Assembly (NCBI GenBank): GCA_904066235.2
Contig: CAJFCV020000002.1
Span: forward strand, 10,912,001 to 10,976,000
Length of the DNA stretch: 64,000 nt
From: Bursaphelenchus xylophilus
Lineage: Eukaryota; Nematoda; Chromadorea; Rhabditida; Aphelenchoididae
Direction: 5' to 3'
A program made the translations under genes and the position numbers. Positions 33,591 through 45,450 of the stretch are shown in pieces (positions within the stretch are counted from its first letter, which is position 1; each line of letters starts with the position of its first letter). The notes below the pieces were generated by a model. It did not search any database. It was given only the letters and a program-made list of their open reading frames with translations, and was not told the DNA's origin.

Positions 33591-34038
33591 ACACTATAAT
33601 GTCGCAACCGACACTAGTTGCATACCCCTATGCTGTTAGCGAACTACTGAGCCTCCAAATGGGATTAAAGGTCGTTAAAAACTCGGCCCTCCGGCTCCGA
33701 AAATTGTCGGGAACACCCGAACAAAATGCGTCCAACAAAAAAGGGGCGTGGCCGAATTTTTTGAAATTTGTTTTTTCAGAAAAAAAGAAGAGGATTGGCC
33801 GCCCACAAAACGAAGAAAAAAACTCTCGCTCTCTCGTTTGGCGCGATCTTTTCGAAACGTCAATTCTTCAGGGTTTCGTTGTAAACAATGACATAAGTTG
33901 TTACGGTCTTGGAATTTTAAATCCGTGAGGGATGACGAGAATTGGCAACAAAAATATTTTTGAGGGCATTGAGATCTCGAGATCTCGGAATGGAAGGATT
34001 AAAAATAGAAAGGAAAGGAATAACAGTCAACACTTTGT
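33591..34038. other. Unassigned stretch with a 109-codon open frame
   Basis: 33599-33928 is open on the plus strand from an ATG, and the opposite strand is also partly open. No domain, signal peptide or splice pattern is seen. The frame begins immediately at the array edge, so chance is likely. Confidence 0.3.
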
Positions 34039-34215
34039 ATCAGGCTGTCGGGAAAATAATGAGCACTCTGTCGCTGCGAAAATCACATCGCCGCCGAGAT
34101 TGCGGCAAAATCAAGTTTCTTTGCAGCCACATTGTGCTCATTATTTTCCCGACAAACTGATATTAATTTGTCGGGAAAATAATGTGGATTTGTTCTGTGC
34201 AATAAAATAGAATTT
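34039..34215. mobile_element. Short family A MITE plus an A' end
   Basis: 34039-34161 is a 123-bp A copy (ATCAGGCTGTCGGGAAAATA; TATTTTCCCGACAAACTGAT). A separate A' left end, TTGTCGGGAAAATAATGTGG, follows at 34168 without a right end. Confidence 0.85.
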
Positions 34216-34409
34216 TTTTGTTATTTTGTTATGTTTTGTTACATCGAATTTCGGTCAAAAATCGATTCTCAGAACCTCTGCAAAATGGTTGTCCTTTAGT
34301 TGTCAAAAAAACTACCGGAATTTTTATGTCGAAAAATAAATACTGAGAATCAAATTTTGAAAGTAAATAGCTACAAGAACTGACAAAGACATATACGAAG
34401 AAATCACAG

Positions 34410-34530
34410 AATAGTCCGTTCGCGGAGTTGCTGGGTTATAATGCATATTTTGGCGACATGCACCGTGCAAAAATAAAAATTCAGTTTGCACTGTGCAATT
34501 TTCGGCTTTTTTGTACTGTGCAATTCTGAA
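34410..34530 (+). mobile_element. Family D fragment
   Basis: TAGTCCGTTCGCGGAGTTGCTGG, TGGCGACATGCACCGTGC and TTTGCACTGTGCAATTTTCGG; the right half is missing. Confidence 0.75.
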
Positions 34531-34626
34531 TGGCTTGGGTAAAAATCGATTGGAAAATAGTGAGCTCGTATTTTACAATAAATTTTGGCGTTTTAAAAAG
34601 GGTAGAAAGTGCACCAAATGCGACAC

Positions 34627-34630
<4 letters not shown>

Positions 34631-34662
<32 letters not shown>
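34631..34662. repeat. Poly-T tract, 32 bases
   Basis: An uninterrupted run of T inserted within a family B remnant. The remnant continues to about 34800 (TTTTGCACACACGTTAGGCATG, TAGCTCGCGCTTTGCAGG). Confidence 0.9.
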
Positions 34663-34667
<5 letters not shown>

Positions 34668-34800
34668 TGCACACACGTTAGGCATGAATCACATATCAAT
34701 TCTTGAAAATTTTAGCTCGCGCTTTGCAGGGGCAGCTGAGATATTCAAGAATATTTGAGGCCTAGAGAGTGCGCGAAAGGCGGAGTGCGGTCAGAGAAAA

Positions 34801-35249
34801 AACTGCAAAAGAAGCAAATTCAAGCATTTATAATTAAAAAAATATAAAATTCGACTTAAAACACTTTCTGTTTTACAAATAAATTTAAAAAACTGGCCAG
34901 AAAACACAAATTTTTCAGCCAAAAAATCCCGTTTTATTAAAAAAAACATATTTTTTTGCTATTTTTATCTCCCATTTTCCCCAATTTACCCTCTCCAACC
35001 CCGACTTTTTGTAACATCAATAAAAATGTTAAGCTATATTGTCCGTATCCGCATGTATATGTCAATCAAAGCGGGCATGACAACCGGTGCGAAATTTAAT
35101 TAAAAATGGAATTAAAAAGCGGGTAATGGCGCAAACGCGTTACAAATTGCTTTGGGTCCTGGGTTATGGCATTTCACTGCTTTTGTAAAATTGCAAATGA
35201 GTTGTAGCGGCGTCATAGGGCCGATTTAAAAATAGTTTCAACGAAAATT
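34801..35249. other. Gene-free stretch
   Basis: AT-rich and unrecognised. Confidence 0.45.
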
Positions 35250-36440
35250 TGAGATTTTTTGGACTGCACTGTGCGAAAAAGGGAAATTGGAATTTGCACT
35301 GTGCGGGGGAAATGAGGTTTTTAATCCAAAAATTTGGAATAAAAATAAGTTGCACAACTGTTATATGTATTCTAGTGCCTTTAGCTTTTTTTATCAGGTC
35401 AAAAATACTGTGCAAAATTTTAAAAAATTCACTTTTTCCTCCGCACAGTGCAAAAATTAGAAATGCGAAAATTTGCACTGTGCGAGGAAAATTTGAGATT
35501 TTAAATATCGAGAGACGCACATATTAGGAATAAAAATTTATTGTAGGAATGTTGTATCCTCTATGCACTGTGCGCAATTCATAAAGCTCACTGGTTTGCT
35601 TTGCACTGTGCAAAAAATTGAAAAAGAAATTCCGCACGGTGCAAAGGCTAAAACATCAAATATTTTGCCCGAAAAATAGAAACAAGTGCGGTCTTTGTGG
35701 GTACGTATTTTACCAGGTCTATTGTGCTGTTAGAAATTTTATAAATTCACTTTTTTCTTCGCACAGTGCGGAAAATCGAAAAAATTGTTTCTGCACGGTG
35801 CGGAATCTTAAACTTTCAATATTATACCCAATGACAAAGTAATCTGAGAAAACATCACACTGCGTATTTTACTCATGCTATAGTAATGTAAAATCGTGCT
35901 AAAATTTTTCTTTTTTTATTGCACGGTGCAAAAATTGGAGCTGAATTTTTTGCACGGTGCGAAATTTTAGAAGTCCAATATTTTACCCAATAAACAATAA
36001 TGTGTGAAAAAAATGTCATGCCGTATTTCACTCATGCTATAGTAATGTAAAATCGTGCTAAAATTTTTCTTTTTTTATTGCACAGTGCAAAAATTAGAGC
36101 CGAACTTTTTGCACAGTGCGAAATTTTAGAAGTCCAATATTATACCCAATAAACAATAATGTGTGAAAAAAATGCCTTGCCGTATTCTACTCATGCTATA
36201 GTAATGTAAAACCGTGCTAAAATTTTTCTTCTTTTATTGCACGGTGCAAAAATTAGAGCCGAATTTTTTGCACAGTGCGAAATTTTAGAAATCCAATATT
36301 ACACCCAATAAGCAATAATGTGTGAAAAATAATCCCTGCCGTATTTTACTCATGCTATAGTAATGTAAAACCGTGCTAAAATTTTTCTTCTTTTATTGCA
36401 CGGTGCAAAAATTGGGGCTGGTTTTTTTGCACAGTGCAAC
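35250..36440. repeat. Satellite array 4, exact 159-bp period
   Basis: GCACNGTGC palindromes begin at 35475, 35634, 35793, 35952, 36111, 36270 and 36429: six steps of exactly 159. A second series begins at 35443, 35603, 35761 and 35921 (steps 160, 158, 160). The text between is nearly identical in the last three and a half units (ACTCATGCTATAGTAATGTA at 35871, 36030, 36189 and 36348). In the first units it has diverged heavily while the spacing has not. Confidence 0.96.
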
Positions 36441-37019
36441 AAAAAAATGGTTCGAGACACAGGTGTTTTTGAATTTTGACACAAAAAAACAAATTTTATA
36501 TTACTATTAGCTCCCAGACATTTATTGCAAAACAATTTTACATCATTTTTGCCACCAACCCTAAGGCTATTTTCTTTCAAATTCCAAAATACAATTCCAA
36601 TTCAACCCTTCATTTCACCCACCAAAAACTGTAATCGGATCCATTACGCGAATTGTCAAAGCCCATGGTCCTATGAAATGTCTCGAACCGGGTTTTTGCA
36701 TCCTTTATATTACAGATCAGGCTACAATACGAGGTTTTGTTTACCTAAAGTACAACGTCATTTGTAGGCGTGAGACCGTAAAAGCGACAGTTAATTGAGT
36801 GAGTTTTGAATGACGACAATAAAGACTCAACCCGTTCTAATCGAGTTACACCCGGCCTCCCACATCCAACCTATCATGAGTAATATGACTTGTGACTGGG
36901 GAGTTGAAAGGCAGTTTAAAACTTATTTTTGAGGCGAAAAATGTTGGAATAATTGATTTTGATGACAAAAAAATAGTTTTTTTTACTGTAGTAAATTTTG
37001 TGAAACAAAGATTTTTTTT
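36441..37019. other. Gene-free stretch
   Basis: 36520-36790 has fewer A/T runs and short open frames only. Nothing assigned. Confidence 0.4.
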
Positions 37020-37340
37020 TGTTTTTGCACTGTGCAAAAATTATTTTTTTTTTTTTTGTAATAGGCGCAGAGTGTAGAAATGTAAAACTAGAGTGGTAAA
37101 ATACAACTTTAGTCAATATAATATCTATATTCTACCAAGTTTTTGATGTTTTTGCACTGCACAGTGCATAAAACCGAATTCTTTTTCGCACTGCACAGTG
37201 CAGGAAATTGATTTTTTTTTGCACAGTGCGACAAAACAAAAGTTTTCTTGCATTGCACAGTGCAGTAAAATCAAATTTTTCTTGCATCGCACGGTGCAGC
37301 AAAATCAAAATTTTATTTCACTGCACAGTGCAGAAAATTA
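37020..37340. repeat. Short-period GCACNGTGC array (about 34 bp)
   Basis: TGCACAGTGCA-like motifs begin at 37159, 37193, 37221, 37255, 37289 and 37323, with steps 34, 28, 34, 34 and 34. Several are extended to CACTGCACAGTGCA, giving overlapping half-sites. Confidence 0.9.
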
Positions 37341-38400
37341 AATTTCGGCGGCCTTTTTTTACGATAATTCCGTCTAATTTTCAGCCCACGTCGTGAAAAA
37401 ACAACTCTCTTGTTATACACAGTGCACAGAAAATGTTTAGCTTTTTGGTGCTGTACGACGACTTCTGTAAATAAATAGTAAAATTCGATGAGGCGAACGT
37501 TACAATAGGGAAAAAAAGTTGTCAAAAAACAACTTTTCTTGCACTGTGCAAACAAAAATTTTTCGCTTTTATACAATTTACATTGTAAAATTTTTACTGG
37601 AAGATGTAAAATACGAACAGGTAAAATGTGTTAGAAATATTTTTTACATTAATTAGGTTTTCGCTTCTGTCTTGATACCTTCCATTTTTCCATAGTTTTT
37701 TTCCACTAACAGCCAAAGGCTTTCAATTTTCTTTTCTCAAAAAAGTAATTTCGAAATGCTGTGCACAATTCAAAACAAGGAAAATAAGTGGCAAATTACA
37801 ACTACTTCTACAGTCTCAATGATTAAGTGTTGTCTGCGTGCAGCGGAAAGTCTTTTCAAGATAATTTAACATTATTTACTGCAATTGTAATTCGAATTTT
37901 CTGAGAAAAAATTGTAAACTAATTACTACAAAATCTGATGCATCGTGTAATAGAAGCCTGAATTTTCAAAATAAGAGGGAATTTTTGATTAAAACTGCAT
38001 ACAAAACGGTTTTTTGAATAAAAATTGAAGTTTTTCGCGTTCAGACTTTTCGAGTCCACGACTTTTCGGGTTCACATAAAATCGACCGATATGGGGTGCA
38101 GGGCAGGTGGATACCCAAAAACGGTTGTAGGAAGTGCTTACGAGGCCTGGCAAAGCCGTTGGATGGTCGGCGAAGGCTCGGCGGAGACTTGGCGAAGGCT
38201 TGAAATATGTCCATTTTTTCTAATTTTAGCTATTACTAACGTTAGCTTTTTCTTTGCCCTGAGTTATTATAACATATAAAAAACCAGAATTTGCGGCAAA
38301 AAACAAAGATCGGTAGCTTTTATCTAGATATTATTGATGTGAGTACATGTTAAATACCTCAAAATATGTGATGAGCTATCCTAGGACTCGATCAATCTTA
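37341..38400. other. Gene-free stretch
   Basis: Isolated GCAC-type motifs to 37550 and one GTAAAATACGAAC at about 37608. 38030-38210 is GC-richer with a short open frame. No gene supported. Confidence 0.45.
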
Positions 38401-38850
38401 CAGGGGAAGTACTCCAAGTGCGACGCTCAGATTTTGATGAAACTTGGCACAAATTAAGAGTAATTTTTTCTTAGATATATGCGAGAATCCTAGCTCGCGC
38501 TTTGCAGAAACAACCGAGATTTTTAGATCGAAAGTCGGCCAAAATTTAGGACTTTTTGCCGAATTTCGGCACGAAAAGTTTCATGCCTGTTTCAACCGTA
38601 AAGGATAATGGTTCTACAAAAAATCAAATTTTTCCGCACGAAACTGCCAAAGTTATGGCCAAAAAAGCGGGTTTCTCTCTGACCACTCTCCACATTTAGC
38701 GTGCTCTCTCGGCGGCAAGAATCGTTCGATATCTCGGCGGCGCCCGCAAAGCGCGAGCTAAAACTTTCAGGAATTGATATTTAGTCCATACCCGACGTGT
38801 GTGCAAAATTTAAAGAAAATCTGAGCCTCGCACTTTGAGTACTTCCCCTA
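38401..38850 (+). mobile_element. Family B MITE, complete, TTA TSD
   Basis: CAGGGGAAGTACTCCAAGTG left; CACTTTGAGTACTTCCCCTA right. TTA precedes (38398-38400) and follows (38851-38853), a clear 3-bp duplication. Confidence 0.95.
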
Positions 38851-39464
38851 TTAGTATTTTTACTAACTAAGCCTTCTCCTAGCCTCCCCCATGCGTACAA
38901 CGACAACCCGAGGCAATCCTAGTATCGTTGACTCGAACTGTCGCTTACCAGAAAACTTCTAGCGCCGTAGGCGTACAGTAAAAAATTTTCCTGAATGGGC
39001 CATCTTAAATATTAACGAATATTTAAAACACGCGCCGCCTTCGTCAAAAAGTACCAAAGAACGGGAATTGAATAAACCCACTCGTAATTAATTATTCAAT
39101 CATGTTCCGGATAAACAAACGCTGGAAATGGGCGGAAGCCCCACTTGCACAGTGCGGAAATAAAACATCGCAGTCACGCACCGTGCACTGAAATTTTTGG
39201 GAATTTCTTTCGGTCCAAAATGTTCGTTTGGACCGAAGAATTTATTAGGGCGCCATAAATTATTAATTTATCCCAGTAATGCCCTGACAGAAGAGAATCT
39301 TCTGAATTGCACGATACATGGATTATACTTGGAAATTCCGCGTCGTTCAAGCGAAATTTTAAGTAAGTGAAGCCTGGAAAACGTTGCATGTGACTCGGGA
39401 AATTTTTGGGACAGCGGATAAAGTTCATTTCTTGTGCGTGCAATTCCAAAAAATAAAAAATTTC
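38851..39464. other. Gene-free stretch
   Basis: Unrecognised DNA, with three GCAC-type motifs at 39147-39186 that may be the worn edge of the next array. Confidence 0.45.
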
Positions 39465-40145
39465 CAATGCACTGTGCGAAAAAATAAAATGGAGCTTTTG
39501 CACAGTGCAGATGGCCAGAAAAAGTTGAAGGTCTCTTAACATGATGTCATAGCTTTATAAAACATGACCACAAAAATATAATTACAGTCCTTTCAATTTG
39601 GAAACCAAAAAATAAAAAAAATCAACTTGCACCGTGCGAAAAAGAAAATTTAGTTTTTGCACAGTGCAAATGCTCGGAGAAAGTTGAAAATTTATTATGA
39701 TAGTGTCAGGGTTTTCTGAAACAACAATGGAAGACTAAAATTACTGTACTTTTAATTTGAAAATCAAAACAGCCAAAAATTCCCACTGCACTGTGCAAAA
39801 AAGAAAATTTAGTTTTTGCACAGTGCAAATGGTCAGAAAAAGTTCAAGATCTCATGTGACGGTGCTATAGCCCTCTAAAACAATATTAGAAAAATAAAAC
39901 TACAGTACTTTCACTTTGAAGGTCAAAAAACCCAAAAAGTCCCACTGCACTGTGCAAAATTTCAAACTCCCAAATCCCGCACTGTGCAAACTCAAACTCT
40001 GTCGCGCCGTCCCTCTAATTGCACCGTGCGTCACAACAAATATTTGTCGCACGGTGCCAGCCAATGCAAACATCACCGCACCGTGCAGAACGCGTATTCC
40101 GTCACCGCACTGTGCGGCGTAAACATTTTTGGGATCGCACCGTGC
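39465..40145. repeat. Satellite array 5, 159-bp period
   Basis: First palindrome series: 39469, 39629, 39788, 39947, 40106 (steps 160, 159, 159, 159). Second series: 39500, 39659, 39818, 39979 (159, 159, 161). Unit text includes AAGAAAATTTAGTTTTTGCAC and AAAGTTCAAGATCTCATG. After 39980 the unit text is lost but extra GCACNGTGC motifs continue. Confidence 0.95.
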
Positions 40146-40559
40146 AAACAAGTGCCAAACACGAGAATTGCGGCCATATTCGATGAAATTCGATCGTCAA
40201 GGAGACGACAATGGTCGCGGAATGGCTCCACATCCGGAAGCGGTGTAATATATATGCGTATCGTGGGTGCAAATGACAGTTTATCAAAATGGGGGGCTTT
40301 TAATAATAATCGGAAATTCCATACGTTTAGTCATCGCGGGAAAGGCGCCAAGAACAGGACAAATGAAAGGGCATTCCATTCGGGTCACGTTTGCTTTTAA
40401 TAACCGGAGAAAATTATAAAAAAAAAAATATTGCACTGTGCGAAAGAATATATTTGTATTTTGTATGATGTCATTTGTTAATATCAGAATTGGTTGCTTG
40501 ATGGACTAAATATTATAAAAATTCCATCAAAGATTTTTTTTGTTTTGAGAGCGCCTTTG
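40146..40559. other. Gene-free stretch
   Basis: 40146-40400 is GC-richer without domain evidence; one GCACTGTGC at 40433. Confidence 0.4.
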
Positions 40560-40930
40560 AACAGTGCAAAATGCATAATTACATTTTTTGCACTGTGCAG
40601 CCAAAATTTTTTGAGTTTGCACTGTGCAAGTGCACAATTTTTGCTGCAAAAAAATCACATCATTAACTTTGACTGTAAGAATGATTTTCAGTTATTAAAA
40701 GTTCACTTTTTCTCACCGCACAGTGCAGAAAAAATTCTTTCATTTTTTGCACTGTGCATGCCAAATTTTTTGCGTTCGCACTGTGCAGGTGCAAAACTTT
40801 TGCATCAAAAAAATTATGTCGTTAACTTTGACTGTAAGAATGATTTTCAGTTAATAAAAATTTCAATTTTTCTCACTGGACAGGCCAGAAAAAAAAACTT
40901 TAACTTCTGCACAGTGCAAAAAATTTTTTT
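40560..40930. repeat. Satellite array 6, 159-bp period, two units
   Basis: TTTTTTGCACTGTGCA at 40590 and 40749, and GACTGTAAGAATGATTTTCA at 40671 and 40830: both pairs are exactly 159 apart. Three palindromes per unit. Confidence 0.93.
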
Positions 40931-41504
40931 TTATTTTTTTGTCTTCTCCACAAAGGAACGCAGTGTAAATTGGCTTTCATCCAGCTTTTAAGTACGGTAA
41001 CTACTTACTTATTCACCGCACGGTGCAAAATTTAATTATTTCAACTGCACGGTGCAGACAAACGTTTTCCGTCTGTGGCGACGTGCAAAATAAAAAAAAG
41101 TCATTATGCAAATTTTTTGTTACAGTAACACCGCTAAACTTCCTTGTTTTACTTTTGAAGCAAAAACCTCTCCTACCATGTTCTAAAATAGCATTAACTC
41201 TCGTTGCACAGTGCAATGGAGCAAAAATTTTGAAACAATAAATATAGCCCGCTAAATGGCATGTCATAACGTCATCTTCAGGAAACTACAGAAAATCTCA
41301 CAACAATTGTGGTCGCACCAAAAATCCACTCAAAGTGCCCTCAGGGCATTATTACATTAGATTTTCGCAAATAAAAAATTTGATTCTGTTTTGATGTTTG
41401 AAACAAAAATTAAATAGGATTAAAGTTGGTGTGTGGGGCTCTGCAGAAGATAATACCATTATTATGACAAATTTTGGGGACACTTTCATGCAGATTTTTC
41501 ATTT
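40931..41504. other. Gene-free stretch
   Basis: A few isolated GCACNGTGC (41017, 41046, 41206) and otherwise unrecognised DNA. Confidence 0.45.
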
Positions 41505-42165
41505 GCACGGTGCGAAAATTCATATTTTGGACTTTTGCACCGTGCAAAGGAAAAAATTGTCGACCAAAGTGTTCAGGGAAAAGATTTTGACAAGAATTTT
41601 GATCTATGACGTTGTGACATCTTCAGTTTTTCCGTACAGTTCAATAAATAAATGCTTTCCAGTCTGCACTGTGCAAAAAATGAAATTCATTTTTTCGCAC
41701 CGTGCAATCACCAAATTTTTGAATTGCACGGTGCAAGCGAAAAATGATGTGATTCCTTCTTGCACAGTGCGGCATTTTATTTCCTTATCAGTCTGCACTG
41801 TGCAGAATTTTTGGATTAATTTTTTGCACTGTGCAATAAAGTAAAGAGTTTTTTTGCACTGTGCAGTAGACAAATTTGTTGATTTGCACTGTGCAGACAA
41901 AAAACAATTTTTTTTTCTGTCATGAGCAGTGTAGAATTTGTCTTTCTTTTTTGACCACACTGGGCAGAATCATCGGTTTATTTCTTTGCACTGTGCAAAA
42001 AAAGAAATTCAATTTTTCGCACTGTGCAATCGACAAATTTTTTCTTTTGCACAGTGCAGATTTTTGCTTGTGTTTTTTGACCGCACTGTGCAAAAAAATT
42101 CTTCAAAATACTTCGTTGCACAGTGCAAAAAGTAAAAAAGCTTTTTTTGCACTGTGCTATTGAAA
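41505..42165. repeat. Satellite array 7, about 161-bp period
   Basis: The landmark TTTGCACTGTGCAAAAAAWG occurs near 41666, 41826 and 41988 (steps 160 and 162). Four to five palindromes per unit, including GCACCGTGC and GCACGGTGC. Unit edges are uncertain on the left. Confidence 0.88.
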
Positions 42166-42749
42166 ATTTCTTATTTTCTAAATGCAATTGGATATATTGT
42201 GCTCATCGTTTTGAATCCGTATTTAATGACTTAACTAAAGGCGAACTATTAGTCTCAAATCCTTAGTTAATCGCACAACAATGGGGCTAATGATTACCTC
42301 ATAGCTAAATGCCCTAAGGGCAAAATTTTTATTCCTTTGTTAAAAAACAAAATTCCCTTTATATAAAAGTCTAAAGGGAAAATCAAATTTTACAAACCAA
42401 AAATCGTCCGTCCTGAACTTGTCTTTTTTCAAGTGCGAATGTTTTCGTGTTGGGAACAATCAAGAAAACAAAGATCAAAAAACCCCCGGAGGAATCGGAA
42501 ATGATATGGCCCGAAATAGTTAGACAATTGGCCTGAGGCGTGGAAATGAATTCCCCCGCATTGGGAAATCTCCCCGACGACTTCCCGGAGAGGAAATGAT
42601 ATCCACATTATACAATCGTTTTATTCATACAACAAATTTTGGGAGGCTAATTTTGGAACGCCGGAAGTAATCCGAATTTTTTTAGAATTTTTCAAACATC
42701 ACAGTGTTGCCAACAGCGTATTTTTCCAGTGAAATTGAAATTTAGAAAA
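42166..42749. other. Gene-free stretch
   Basis: AT-rich, no recognised feature apart from CCCTAAGGGCAAAATT-type short repeats. Confidence 0.45.
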
Positions 42750-43110
42750 TTGCACTGTGCGAAATTTTAAAATTTGGTTTTCGCACAGTGCAGTCGGAAT
42801 TGTCTGAATTTTCATAACAAAAAACAAAAATAATCTGTGGTTTTCGTTACTGAGTAAGCTGAAAAAGTCGTGGACTTCATGCACAGTGCAAAAAAGCCGG
42901 ATCTTTCCATTGCACTGTGCGAAAAACTTTAATTTAATTTTTGCACAGTGCAGTGGGAATTTTGTGAATTTTAACAACAAATAGCAAAAATATTTTATCG
43001 TTTTCATCTCTGAGTCAGCTGAAAAAGTCGTGGGCTTCATGCACAGTGCAAAAAATCCGGATCTTTCCATTGCACTGTGCATAAATTAATTGTTTAGTTT
43101 TTGCACTGTG
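42750..43110. repeat. Satellite array 8, 160-bp period
   Basis: TTGCACTGTGC at 42752, 42912 and 43072, and GCTGAAAAAGTCGTGG at 42859 and 43019, both in steps of 160. Unit text includes CTTCATGCACAGTGCAAAA and CCGGATCTTTCCATTGCAC. Confidence 0.95.
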
Positions 43111-43799
43111 CGAAGGAAATTATTAGTAATATTTCGTTGCAAATAGTAAAAAATGAGGAACTGGTAAGTCCTGGGTGAAGAGTGAAGCAAGACGTACTTG
43201 TAAATGCAAGTTTTTTGCTGTTTATCCCACTGCACGGTGCGGAAAACCAGATTTGATCTTTTGCACCGTGCAACGAATATTTTTCAAAAAAATGAAAAAA
43301 AAATTAAATTCCAATGAATTCCAGGACCTAAAGTGCAATAAAAAAATATTTTTGGATTTGTAAAATACGAGTTTTTTTCTTTTAGTGCATTTTTACAGTG
43401 CAAAAAAAGTTTCCGTGACAAATTTCAAAAAAAGAAAAAAAAAACCTTTTTTGTTAAATTGTCAGATTGACAATGATGCCATCCTGGTTCCGTTTGCCTT
43501 TGTCGGGAAGTTGAACTAACAAGTCCAAAAACGGAAACGACACAAAGCGTAAAAAAAGAAAAAATGACGCAGAAAAATGGCTGCGGAACCACCGTATGCG
43601 AGATAAAAAAAACGGCCGAGGATAAATGGCCAGAGGGTGGAAAACAACCGAGTTGATTGGAAATTTAGATTTCAATTCAAATATAATTGAATTTTTTATT
43701 TTGCACGGTGCAGTTCAGAAACCAACTGTAAAAAAATTGGTGTTGGGCAGCATGGCCAACAATAAAAGTTTAATTGGCTGTGAGTAATTGGGCTAAACA
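43111..43799. other. Gene-free stretch
   Basis: Two GCAC motifs at 43232 and 43263 and one at 43703. 43450-43680 is GC-richer with no supported frame. Confidence 0.4.
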
Positions 43800-44180
43800 A
43801 CGTTTGAAAATGGTTTTCGATGATTTTTTGAACAAAATATGGGGTTAAAACAGAATGCCAAGAATTTCCAAAAAGCCCGGGAAATTCAAAAATTCAATTT
43901 TTTTGTTATTTTTTTTAGTAAGTTGTCTAAAAAGTAGTCATATGCAATTTGGAACGATTTTTTGAAGAAAATATGGGCTTGAAACGGAACGCCAAGAATT
44001 TTCAAAAAAACGCGGGAAATTCAAAAATTCAAAATTTTCTTTTCTAAAAACAGTTTGTAAATTGTCTAAAAATTAGTAAAACGCAATTTGCAACAATGCT
44101 TTGAAAGAAATATGGGCTTAAAACAGAATGCCAAGAATTTTCAGAAACGCGGGAAATTCGAACTCCCGAATTTTTGGCTT
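43800..44180. repeat. Tandem repeat, about 135-bp unit, three copies
   Basis: GAAYGCCAAGAATTT recurs at about 43855, 43989 and 44128, with ATATGGGSTTRAAAC before it and GCGGGAAATTC after it in each unit. The same AGAATGCCA text appears as single copies at 46134, 53490, 55873 and 61005. Confidence 0.88.
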
Positions 44181-45124
44181 GTTGCAACCGCTTTATATTT
44201 CTCTTAACTATGATTCTAGAAGTCCTACAATAAAATTTCAAATCCAAAAAGCTCTTTTTTATATTTTCTTGTAATTTTTGGCGGGAAATTTGAAAACTCA
44301 AATTTTGAATTTGCACTTTATAGAATAAAATAACGTCTATTTCGACTTTACTCCAGAGTACAGCGCAAGCGATAGGGTCAATAAATTCTAACGGTATTTT
44401 AAAGCCGATTTTATGGAAATCATCGACCAAAGAGCACCTTACGTACATACATTGCACTCTGCCTATAAAATTACGAATCCTCGCAATATTTTTGCGGAAA
44501 TGGCTCTATAAATGTGTCAGAAATGACGCTTTATGGGTCTAAAATATAAAACAGTACCTGTTAGAGGTAAATAGAGTTTGACATGACAAAAATCTCGCAT
44601 ATCGTTTAAAAAATCTCGATCTTCATTTTCCGCAAATTTCATAAAAAAAATTTTTGCAAAAAAATCAAAAAATCCCCAAAAATTTTTTCCAAAAAATTTA
44701 ATTTTTATGCCCACCGAACGTCTGACTCGTCTCAAATTCCTATTACTATTTAAATCTCTATTGGTCTAGCCAAACTCATACGTCGTAAAAAGACAAATAT
44801 ATCTGCCCTTATGTGCCACAAAAAGGCGAAAAATGGAACTAAAGTAGACGTTCGTCTCCCACAACGAAAATCCCCTTATACAAAGCCGATTTTCGGGGTG
44901 CTCTATAAACCCGTAATGTGTAAAGTTAGTAGGCCAATTGTGCCATTACTCTTCGGAGGGTTTAAATATGGAAATACCCATTTTTTAGAGCGAAAGGTCT
45001 TTGATCATTTATTTTTGGCAATTTTACGAGCTTTTTAAAGGTTAAAACCATCGTAGATATCTTGAAAAGTGATGTATAAATAAGCTAAATGCAGGTTATT
45101 CTGTATTTTTAACTTTTTGGAAAT
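44181..45124. other. Gene-free stretch
   Basis: No recognised element or coding frame. Confidence 0.4.
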
Positions 45125-45450
45125 TGAAATTTGGTCCCACCACGAAACATTGAAAGTGTTTGGCATTGCGTTCTAATCAAATTTTTGAACCAAAAACTTT
45201 CTAATAATGCTAGATATAAACTTAAACATGCACTACAACTATATATTATACTTTACTGGCAATACAAATAATTCAATTTGGGTCCCGCCACGAAAACTTG
45301 AGAAGTCATAAGAACACCCTGGTTTAAAAAAATATAGATATATTATACCTGGCTGCTATGTATTTTAAAACCTCGTTTTTCCACTTAGATTCCCACAATT
45401 ATGGGAATCAATTTTGGTCCCACCACGAAAACTTGAAAAGTCGTAAAAAT
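45125..45450. repeat. GGTCCCACCACGAAAA repeat, three copies
   Basis: Copies at about 45132, 45281 and 45414 (GGTCCCRCCACGAAAACTTG) spaced 130-150 bp apart, each followed by AAAGTCRTAA-like text. Confidence 0.85.

Noticed and set aside
33599..33928. 109-codon open frame
   Set aside because: No domain, signal or splice evidence; the opposite strand is partly open as well, as expected of a GC-richer patch.
30660..43110. Many open frames giving peptides rich in FCTVQ, LHCA and HSAK
   Set aside because: They are translations of GCACNGTGC and its flanks in different frames, present on both strands; no start context, domain or splice structure supports them.
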